Assembly (NCBI GenBank): GCA_026874595.1
Contig: CM049308.1
Coordinates: forward strand, 43,283,327-43,347,326
Source of the DNA: Sipunculus nudus
Taxonomy: Eukaryota > Annelida > Sipuncula > Golfingiida > Sipunculidae
Length of the DNA stretch: 64,000 bases
Direction of reading: 5' to 3'
Position numbers and translations under genes: made by a program. Positions within the stretch are counted from its first letter, which is position 1. Each line of letters starts with the position of its first letter. Below the pieces are notes generated by a model. That model searched no databases. It had not been told where the DNA came from and saw nothing but the letters and a program-made list of their open reading frames with translations. This document shows positions 13,609-25,600 of the stretch, piece after piece.

Positions 13609-16600
13609 CACATCGTACGTATAATGTTATTGACACAATGTTTGTTCATTAGAGACCTACTCAATTACCAAACAGGGAAGGAGGTGATAGTAGACTCAGG
13701 TTATTGTTATTACAGCATTAATTACATCAAAAGTAAAACAAAAGGCCTTTGATCATAAACTTTTTGTGTGCACGGTCTCTACACATGCATTTGATGTGGA
13801 TAGATTCCGTTTAACCAAACAAGAGTAAATGATTAATCGAAAAGTTCATAGTTCCATAAATAGCAAGGGCAAAAGCTTTGAAATGTGAAAATTGTTTAAA
13901 AGTTAATAAGTTTATTTAAAAAATTGGACTGTTATTTTCCACAAACAATATAAATAGGTGTTAAGGGCTGTCGCCCTGGTATATGCCGCTCAGAATCACC
14001 GTCCCTTTCCACCAGTCTCATGTGTTATGCATTATTCGGCGATTATAAAATGCACATGCATGCGAGCCCTTAAACAGACAAACATCATGCGCTCCATTGA
14101 AAATTTATTTATATTGGCACATTTTAATAGCTTTTGCTAAAATTATAAAACATCTCGTCATAGCCAAAAATTCCCATTTAGTCGGTCGTATGGCAGATTG
14201 ATTTAACCTGAGTATTAACAAGGTTCCGCTACCGTCATTTGTTAACTGCAACGGCACTCAATTGCAAAGGAGAAAAAAAAAAAAGAACAAGATTACAATA
14301 GGAGCAACACCATTTTTTTCACAGGGACCTGTCTGTTTTTCGTCAGTATAAAAGGTTGGTTATTACGATAAATAAGATTATTGACAATACACATAACGTT
14401 CTTTTATTGAATGTCGGCCAGTGCGGGACGAGGAAAAAAGACTGCTATGACGGCCATGACAAGTCATGCGTGACTTGTGGCATGGTGGGTTACCGACTGG
14501 TTTACCAGTACACACTGAAATTAGCCTTCCGTCAACATAATATTAAACTGCTTTGATCGTTTTTACTCCATAAATACTACGATCCCATTAAACATGAATA
14601 TATCAAATTAACGGACAATTTCATATTAAAAAGTTAACATTCGGTATTCTGGAATTCGGCAAACTGGACTCGGTATTCTGGGATTTGGCAGAATGGGAAT
14701 CGGCAGACTGGCATGTGACCGTTGCATGATTCAGAAATTCATTACAGGTACCAGTGAACTCTTTCATTAGTAACTCTTTTTGCCTGTGTGAAACATGTTA
14801 TGCACTTATTGATTTTTAGCCCTCAGCCCTTAGGCTGATAGGCCATTGTCGTCACCCAAGCTGTCCGTCCCTCCGTCCGGCGTCCATCCGTCCGGCGTCC
14901 GTTAACTTTTACCTTGTGAGCTGGATATCTTGAAAAGGATTCACCGTCAGAATTTTATTTCCTCGGTAAAGATGAATATTGACAAAATCTCGGTCAAGTT
15001 CGAAGATGGGTGACCTTGACCTATTTTTCTACATTTTAGAGCTGATTCTAGAAAAACACTTAGATGCTTATTACTCAGGAACCATCTGGTGGATTTTCAC
15101 AAAACTTACTATGATTAATGGAACTGATAGTTTGTAGCTACTACACAAGTTTGGTGGCGCCACCTAAAATTTCTGATTTTTAATGAATTTTTATCGGATT
15201 TTTAAACTTTGGGCTTGTGAGCAGGATATCTCTAAAGAATTCACCATAGGAATTTTTTTTTTTCGGTGAAGATGTATATTGCCAAAATCTCGGTCAAGTT
15301 CGAAGATGGGTGACCTTGACCTATTTTTCTGCGTTTTAGAGCTGATTATAGAAAAAAACATTTAGAAGCTTATTTCTCAGGAACCATTGGGCAGATTTTC
15401 ACAATACTAACTATGATCATAGAGACTGATGGTCTGTAACTGCTGCACAAGTTTGGGGGCGCCACCTACAATTTCTGATTTTTAATGAATTTTTCTTGGA
15501 TTTTTCAGCTTTGGCCTTGTGAGCGGTATATCTCTAAAAGGATTCACAATAGGAATTTTATTTCTTTGGTGAAGATGTAAATCAACAAAATTACGGTCTT
15601 GTTCGAAGATGGGTGACCTTGACCTACTTTTCAAGGTCACAGAGCTTATAATAGAATAAAACTTAGAAGTTTATTTTTCAGGAAGCATTTGGTGGATTGT
15701 TATGAATCATGGTACATACCTCTCCATTTTGAATTTATAACTGAGACATGTACAGATATACATCCATGTGAGAACAGATATTTAGTACTTGTTACTGTTA
15801 CCACCTCTAAACACTGTTCTTTAAGCTGAGGCTTTTGTCAGCTTCTGCTGATATTCTAGTTAAAGTAAGGCAGGATTGTGACCATGTCAGTGTATACATA
15901 CATGCTGCTTTAAGTTTTGAGCATATCATATATGGAAAACCTTCTCTTCAGGCAAACCATGAAATTTATTTGAAAGGCAGCTGAGAATCAGTTATGAATG
16001 TTTTCATTTCTATGTGTAATACCAACCATTTCATCTGTGAGTGCAGATATGAGAAACTAGTATTTTTGTCCTGTGTAGAATTGAATGAGGCTTCCATATT
16101 CCCATTGGCAACAAAAATAGCTTCAAGGGACAGAGCCAATCATGGCTTTACATAACACATCTGCAGGGCAGATATTGAAGGCGGCCTGAAGAACAGGGCC
16201 CTTTGAAGCGGAGGCTTTGTGAGTACTCAGGCCAACTCCTGCTTCCAATTAGACCCATGTCAAATTAGTCTCGTGCTGATAAAAGTAGCTTCAGTCAAGT
16301 GAAATTGTTGTCCTTGGCCAGTGGTCAAAACCAAAGCAGGCATGTAAATTCTTGCTCCAATTTCAAGGAAAGGTCAGGAACCTACATGATTCGGTTTGAA
16401 GCAAAGAGAGACTATCTGAACATTTTCTTTTCTTAATCCTAGATTAACGAGGTTGGATTTTGCTTTTATTTTTTTATAATGTTGATAGTTCTGTGTGTAA
16501 AAGTTAACTCATCTTCACTTAAAGGCACTTTTATTAGCTCAGGTGATGTTGCTCACCTGGACAACCCATTGGATAATATGATTATTGGGAAAAAACACAG

Positions 16601-19600
16601 GTCATATAAGAAATTACAAGAACAGTCAAGAAAAATATAGAAAACTTTTCTTGCTTTAGAGTCTGCATTTGCAGCAATATTCTGTGGCATTTGAAACATA
16701 AAACATGAATTTCATGTTCAAAGTATTAAAATATGAGAGACTTTTGACATGATTCAATATTTTATATACTAATAACATATGACATGATAGATTGTCAACA
16801 TGTTTATGATAGAACATTCCATTAAATTTATATGATAAGTTTTGCTTCTCCTTCTGTTGTTATGAAGTATATACATGTCTGTATCAGTGAGAACCAAGCA
16901 CATGAGATACATTTCAGGTAGGAGGACCTTTGGGGGGGGGGAACCTATTAGAAACCACCCACACACAAGTAATGAGGAACCCCTTTAATAATTAGTGACC
17001 TGTGTATGATGAGATAAGACACCAAATGGCTGAATAGGTCAGTATAAACTACTCTGAATCATAAACATTGTGTGTTAAATGTGCATGTTATGTAACCTGA
17101 CTCCAGGTCAGCCATACATAGGCAGTCAGCACTAACCACCACAGAGACCCCCCCCTCTTCTAATTGACAGGTCCAATAAACAAGATCCTATAATTTCATA
17201 TTTTTTCTACACTGTTGGTAAATTTTGGAATTTTTCATAACAAAATAAATTTCCCAGTTTTAAATCCCATCTCTACTTATTTCAAATTAAAAATTATTAA
17301 TAACTAAATTAATATATACATATATAATATGAAAAAAATACTACATACTAATATTCATTAACACATTTTAAGGTTTTACAATGGCATTAAGACACCTATT
17401 CATTAACATTCCAATTTTTTGTGTATAATAAAATGCAAGTTTTCTGAAAGCTATATTTTAAATTTATAACTTTAAATTGTAAGGTGGTTAATCTGAATAA
17501 TGATATATTAAGGCCATGAGAGAAGGTACTTTAAGGCATTAGTTAAATGTTTTGAATCTGTTATCTCTTAAATTTTTTGTTAGGTTGATGTTTTAACTGA
17601 AATCTTTTAGAAAAAATGTTAATGAAATAAACCTTGCAATTTAGTGTACTTTGTAGCATTTCATTCATATCTGTTTAAAGCTGGCTAGGCCTTGCTGGAC
17701 ATTCAGTCAGGAATATTGGGCAAACTTTCCTGGATTTTAATTTTTTGCTCATTTGGCAATATGTATAACCTGTATTTAGTATTACTATGTATATGTACAC
17801 ATTTTTTGTTGATTAAATGTATTTTTTTGTTTAAATCTTTGGCCCATCATCATAGTTTCCTTACTGCAAAATTAAATCACTACAATGGTCATGTGTTACA
17901 CAGTACAGTTTATACATTATTTGCTTGTTTTAACATTCATGTCAGATTTAGGATATGCTCTTTTGAAAATAAAAAATTTTAACTTTTTACAGCATTTTAT
18001 TTCAGCTAATAAATTAAACATGTATTATTATTCTTCAGCTTATCTCCACTTTCTGCCTTATTCTATAAAATACCGTGTTTCATGCATTGCCAATCGGCAT
18101 TTTACACATATTTATACAGTGACAATCTGATGGTTTATTATTTAATTGTTAGAGGCTCCTACATGTTTTATGTGGTCCATAAAAAATTAAAATTGCATAG
18201 TCCACATGACAACTAGGATTTAATACAAATATTCTTATAATCAATTTCAGCGGAGAACTGTGACCAACAGTTTCCTTGTTTTATTTTACAATTTTATGCA
18301 GATAGTGGAATGGTTTTCATCTCTCTTATAAGATTCATGAGAGAGGCTATTATGTAAAGTGCAATATGTCAATGTATTCATCAAACTACCTTTAATTACA
18401 GTTTATGGCATAGTGATATATATCCCTGATTAAACATAGCTGTTACTGTTTTAGGTGGGATGTACTTTGGTCATCATTTTTGTCTTTTTAATAACACAGT
18501 CAAGCATATTCTGACAGATTGATTTGTTATTTCTTTTCTTGATGAGGTAAATGGTTGTGAGTTCTAAGTTAAGCCTTGGTTTATACAGTTTGCTCTCCAT
18601 GCTCTCCTATTTTTGTTGCAGAAATAAACAATGAATTCATTGATCATGCTGAACCTTGACCATGAACAATGATATGTTGAGCTGGTGTTTTGCCGCTCTG
18701 TGTACGTGCTTGGCAGATAGACAGACGTAAAAAAAAGTCAGCTGAGAAACACTTGAGAGTCCCAGTCAAAGACATGGAAATGTGAACCGTCACCGTGTGA
18801 AGTGTGTGCGTGATCCTGAAAAAACGTGTGACAGGCTGACATAATGCTTAGAATTGAAGTAGGTTTTACTCAGGGTTATATTGATGATTGCAGTCACCAG
18901 CAAATAAGAATTATTTATATATGTCAAAATGCAGTGCAGATATAAAAATTAGGATCTTCTGATGGAGTTACATTAGTTTATATTATTTATTTAATTTTTC
19001 ATAAGGGGTAGCCAGACAAAATGTCCGCGACCAAAACAACATGGAACATAATGTTCACTGACCAGGTATCCAGTAACATACAAGTCTAAACATAATGTTC
19101 ACTGACCAGATATCCAGTAACATACAGGTCTAAACATAATGTTCACTGACCAGATAACCAGTAACATACAATCTAAACATAATGTTCACTGACCAGATAA
19201 CCAGTAACATACAGGTCTAAACATAATGTTCACTGACCAGATAACCAGTAACATACAAGTCTAAACATAATGTTCACAGACCAGATATCCAGTAACATAC
19301 AGGTCTAAACATAATGTTCACTGACCAGATAACCAGTAACATACAGGTCTAAACATAATGTTCACTGACCAGATAACCAGTAACATACAGGTCTAAACAT
19401 AATGTTCACTGACCAGATATCAAGTAACATACAGGTCTAAACATAATGTTCACTGACCAGATAACCAGTAACATACAGGTCTAAACATAATGTTCACTGA
19501 CCAGATAACCAGTAACATACAGGTCTAAACATAATGTTCACCGACCAGATATCCAGTAACATACAGGTCTAAACATAATGTTCACTGACCAGATATCCAG

Positions 19601-22600
19601 TAACATACAGGTCTAAACATAATGTTCACTGACCAGATATCCAGTAACATACAGGTCTAAACATAATGTTCACTGACCAGATATCCAGTAACATACAGGT
19701 CTAAACATAATGTTCACTGACCAGATATCCAGTAACATACAGGTCTAAACATAATGTTCACTGACCAGATATCCAGTAACATACAGGTCTAAACATAATG
19801 TTCACTGACCAGATATCCAGTAACATACAGGTCTAAACATAATGTTCACCGACCAGATATCCAGTAACATACAGGTCTAAACATAATGTTCACTGACCAG
19901 ATATCCAGTAACATACAGGTCTAAACATAATGTTCACTGACCAGATATCCAGTAACATACAGGTCTAAACATAATGTTCACTGACCAGATATCCAGTAAC
20001 ATACAGGTCTGAACAAAATGTTCACTGACCAGATATCCAGTAACATACAGGTCTAAACATAATGTTCACTGACCAGATATCCAGTAACATACAGGTCTAA
20101 ACATAATGTTCACTGACCAGATATCCAGTAACATACAGGTCTAAACATAATGTTCACCGACCAGATATCCAGTAACATACAGGTCTAAACATAATGTTCA
20201 CTGACCAGATATCCAGTAACATACAGGTCTAAACATAATGTTCACTGACCAGATATCCAGTAACATACAGCTCTACAAGCCAAAGAGTAATTTGCTGCTT
20301 AGCTACAATGTGGTTATTTCTCATATTCTGTTTTTTTCTTTTGTTCTAGTTTTACAGTTTTGTGACTTAAAATGATTTATCTCATATCAGATACTACAGT
20401 AGATAAACTGGTCGGGTGGCTCCAATTCTTACCTCTTGTACATACCTGTAGTCAAAAATCTTGTTTATCAGCTTGAATATTCTCTGTTACACAACAGTTT
20501 TGATCTTAGTATGGTGTCAGATATTATACTCAGTTACACTTTTTGCACCCCTTTCCATTTCAGGTTGTAGATATTTTGTTCACCTAGAATAGAACACTGC
20601 AGATTTTATCCGTGGACATATCCTGTGGTCTAAATGTTTATAGACATTGTATCTTTTTGATTTACTGCCCACAGATGTTGTATATCCTGTGGACATTCTA
20701 TCCATTGTGATCATATCATGTTGACTTTTTGTTCTTGGACCTTTGGACTTTATGCTGCGACAGTTGTCTCACATTTCGTTCATGGACATAATGCCACAGC
20801 GTTTGTGTGGTGTTGTTTAGTTCATGGACATTTTGTTGTGTGGCATTCATCACACATTTCTTTCATGGACTATATGCTGCGGCATTTGTTTCACATTTCA
20901 TTTATGGACATTATGCTGCAGCGTTTGTCTGGAATTTAGTTCATGGACATTTTGTCGTGTGGCGTTCGTCACACATATCTTTCATGGACTTCATGCTGTG
21001 ACAGTTTTCTCACATTTCGTTCATGGACATAATGCTGCGGCGTTTGTCTGGCATTTAGTTCATGGACATTTGTCGTGTGGCATTCGTCACACATATTTTT
21101 CATGGACTTCATGCTGCGACAGTTGTCTCACATTTCGTTCATGGACATAATATCATGTGGCGTTTGTCCATGGACTTCTCATTTAAGTTTTGTGGTAAGG
21201 ATAACAGGTATGTTTGTGGTAGTGTTGTTGGGTGGGTGAGAGGCTGGTGGGGGGAGGGTTATCAGCAGTTTTCACCTGACTTGGCAGGTACTCATTCATA
21301 CCAAATTAAGGATCCAGTCAGAGACAGGTGCTATTAAGGGTTGTAGGGGAGGCTGTGTTTAGGCAGCCTGTGGAGACTGTCTGGTGTGAGAGTTGTGTGC
21401 TCTAGCCTCCCTACCTCTGTGTTTATCAGTTTTACTTATGGCTCATCTGCCCTTAATTTGAAAACCCTCGGCATCCTGCTTTTCTTACATTTAAAACACA
21501 TGGCAGAGATAGCAACAGCTATCACAGACAGATTCTGTGGCCATTAAGGAGGGTACGCTACAATAATAGACCTACAGGCATCAATATACCTGCAGAGGAG
21601 ACAAGTGATGTAGCGTCCTTTGCCTGCTAGTCAAACACTTGGGATTTACAATTGGACAACTACAATAACATGTTTGATAGTGATTCAGCGATATCATATA
21701 CCTGTCACACAGCATATACAAACCATTGTGGCAATGGTCCAAACACTCTCTGAGCATTCACATAGTAGTTCAAAGCAGTTAATAACCAGTTAAACCAAAG
21801 TTAAACCTAATTGTGAGATGGTGTCAAAATATTTTCTGATCAGTAAACCCTTACAGTGGAATTTGCCCAAATAAATGTTCCTAAAACCATTTTGCACACA
21901 TTCTAAAGAACCCTGACTGTTAAGCAGGGATCAGAATATTTTGAAATTTTCACCTTTTCAACGGAAAAGGCATTAATACAGTTTTGCCTTTCTGCAGAGA
22001 AAAATTGCCTTTCTGCTAAAGATGCATTCTTCCATGCATCCTATCAAACTTTTAGTCATACTTTTCTCAGTGTAAACCTGATTCTGCCATCTAACATGCC
22101 TTTTTTATATAGATAATATTGGAAAAATAGGGAGTCGGTGGAACGCCACATGTAAAATATTTTGTTTTTGTGTCATTGTTTGTTACTACTTATCAGCTGT
22201 TAATGTGGGAAACATCTAGGTGTTCACCTTTCCAACGGATTGGTACAAAATGAAAAATGCCTTGCAGAAAGGCTTTATAACGACCCCTGGTAAGTGTCTA
22301 CATGTTGGGCCACATGAACAGCAAACATATTTTTGTCTAGCTGCCACCATAAGGTTTGGCTGGCTTTCCATTGGGGAATGATTTTCACCATCATGTAACA
22401 CGCAGGCTGTCAGGTGGGGCAGCACCCTTCCCTTCAACAGGATTTTCATGTGGGTCAGTTGGTGGTGCTGCAGTGTACATGCTTTTATCCATTGAACAAG
22501 ACTTGTGGTGCCACCTGCAGTCTTATTTCTGTTTAATCTCAACAATTTACATCTTGATAATGAACAATATAAATTGGACAACCTATGGAGCATGTCAGTA

Positions 22601-25600
22601 GGTTTGAATAGAGCCTATTTAAAATGGGCCTTTTTTAAAGGAATACTGCCAACATGTGGGGATACTATTGCATCATTGAGGTGTCCTCCCTCTGAAAAGA
22701 ATTCCATTGAGACAAACCCAAAAATCGACAACCTGTTGAGACGACTCTTGCATGAGACGAAGGGGTTTGTATACAGGAAAACCCACAGGCCAGTGGATTC
22801 CTGGTACTGGCTCTCACTAATACAAGTCATCCAAACAGAACAACTTTCATACTTAGTTATAAATTCAAAATATTTTCTTTTATTTTAAATAATTAATAAC
22901 TCCACTTCAATAACAAAAAATATGTTCCTCAGTTTGATTTTCATTCTTGTTGACACATTCAGCATATATGCCTGGAGCAAATTGACCTGACAACTGTGCA
23001 TTGTTTATGATATGGGGCTTTTAAGTGCCGAAAAAAGTACCCACTTGGACAGCATATGAAATGTTAAGCAGAACATTTTGAAAATGTTTCTCCAACATTG
23101 CCTAAAATGTTATATTTCTGAGTATTGCAGATGTTGAATAGGAAGTTTCTTGTTTACAACTTGTATGAAGCACTGTAGAAAAAATTTTTTTTTTCAGCAA
23201 ATTTAGATCATGCCCCGTAACGTTTATTGATGTTTAAAAAAATCTTTGTGTATGATTGTTATTTAAACACATTGATTTGACCACTGTCAGCTTTTATGAT
23301 ACATGGCTTTAACGTGCTGAAAATCATAACAAATGTACACTCATGCACACCATGTAAAATGTTTAGTTGCCCTCCCTTTTTTTATGACAATTTATATTTT
23401 CTCCCTTTCTCATAATTACAAACATTAATATCTAAATATAAGTATGAAATCAGTGACCTGTGACTAATGATCAACCCGTAATCGCTTTGTCATTTGTTTG
23501 GTGGGTTTCCTTATTATTGCAGGTGTTTGTGTCAGCTTTGTTCCGTATTTTGCTTGGTATCAGTGACCGAGATAAATTTAGATTATAGTTGCACCCAAAT
23601 ATCAAAATATGTCATAATACATAAATATGATATTTATATTATGGTTCCATAAATTTACAATTTAAACCCTCCCACATCAAAGACATACAGGGAAACATGG
23701 GTTACACAGAATACCGCAAATAGCTAACTTGTTGAGGAAATGTCCCAAATGGCCAACAGTTGCACCACTAAGGGATAACATGATTATATGGTTTATGCAA
23801 ATGTAATTCTCATCTGACTCGCCCGTTTAGTTTCAGTGGGAACCACAAACAAATAAATAGGAAAACAATCACAGAGTGAGTTATCATTTAAACATACCTG
23901 ACATGCGTCAATCTAGAGATTTCTATGTAGAGATATATACTGAATTATATCAACAAGACAATCAAACTGACTAAAATATTTTTGTTAACAAAGTGGCGTT
24001 ATTTATCAGGAAAAGTAAAAATAATATATACGTTTTGAATGTATAACCCAGTATAAAAGTTGTTCCATTTTGATGGTTCGGATTAGTGAGCGCCAGTACC
24101 GGGAAACCTCTGGGCCTGGGGTTTCCCTATGTAAACCCATTTGTTTCAAGCAAGGGTCGTCTCAAGGAGTTGTTGGTTTTCAGGTTCGTGTCAGCAGAGT
24201 GGAACCATCTCTGACAGTGTTTTCTCTGGACAGATGTGAATACAGTAGGTTTTAGGTTATGGCATGGTGAAAATTGGTTATAGTATAGGATTATCTCTCT
24301 GAAGAATAATTTTTTACTTCACAAGTGCTTAACTTCCTCGCATCTATGCTTTACACAGTTATATAAATTTTTTCTTGATTGACAGTTTAAAAATTAAGTT
24401 TATTTTGTTCGTTTCCTGGTGTCTTTAGTAGACTTGAGTCCCTGCTTATTCTATGCTTAAGGATGCAAGAAAAGATTTACACAATATTGTAAAGAAACAG
24501 ACTGGATGGACTAAATTTTCTGAACATAAATATTTCCTACTAAATTATTGATTCAGATATTGATAAACAAGAGGTATTAGTACTCATAATTAATTGTACC
24601 CATGACCCATTCACGCTTGTGGAGGGTTAAGATCTCTCTCAGGAAAGATAAATTTAAGACCTTCAGCCTAACATACAACAAGATTTGACAGGAACACATG
24701 TGTTTTGCATGTTGTTATATGCTCCAGAGAAGTGACTGATGGCTGGGTCATATTAAGGGCTGTTTCATGCTGGGCTGCAGCAGCCAGTCCCTGAAGGGCT
24801 ACTGGTTGACCCACCTGCTTCAGATTGCCTCACACCTGGAAGGGATAAGGGAGGCTGGGGGTTATGCTCATCTTCATCAATAATTACTTACCTGGTTATG
24901 TTAACTATCTGTATGTGTCAATCTTGTCTAGTGCCAAGCTGGCACGCATAAGGACACTTCTTAGACTGTAGTAGACAATACATGACTGTTTTTTCTGTAC
25001 TGTAGACCAGCCTTTAATCTAAATGCTTCATCTAATGTCTGCCCTGTCTGGCTGTACATAGCTTTGACAGTATAAAGCTGTTATTACAAAGGTTTTGTTT
25101 ATTGTGAAACACCATTTAGAAAAGTTTACTGTATATTCACTATTTAGAAAAGTTGTCTTTAACATTGCAAATTAGGTCACTGTGATCACTATGGTCACTG
25201 TGGTCTCATTTTTAGCCCAGGAGATGGTATGTTCTGACTCTTGTACTGCTGGCCAATCAGCCCTTAGACCAGCGACATCGGAAGTTACCTAGAGTACCAC
25301 AAAATATTAATCATAGGTGATAAGAGGTAACAAATTTCTAATTAGGTATCTCCCTAGAAACAGGTAAACTGGAAAACTCTGGATGTCTCTCAAAATTTAT
25401 TGTAAACATTAACCTAAAAATCATAAAGTGTCATAGATTGATTTCATTACTTACCAGTTATCAGACCACCAGAATAGTCAGAGGGATAGTTATTCTTAAA
25501 GACAATTCCTTGGTGTGATTTCATTTGTACACATCAGATCATAAACCTTATATATCTTTTAACTCTGAGGCTACAAACTTCTAATCTAACTTTAAACACC

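Noticed and set aside
19046..20274. Possible CRISPR-like array
   Set aside because: The units are contiguous and near-identical with no unique spacers, in a eukaryotic intron.
21940..22290. Repeated CACCTTTYCAACGG and GCCTTTCTGC motifs suggesting a MITE
   Set aside because: The motif orientations do not pair consistently and no terminal repeats or target duplication could be placed.
22216..22888. ORFs of 125, 127 and 71 residues
   Set aside because: They run into or lie on the left arm of the inverted-repeat element and have no domain; the 71-residue one resembles the 24070-24255 ORF only because the arms are inverted copies.
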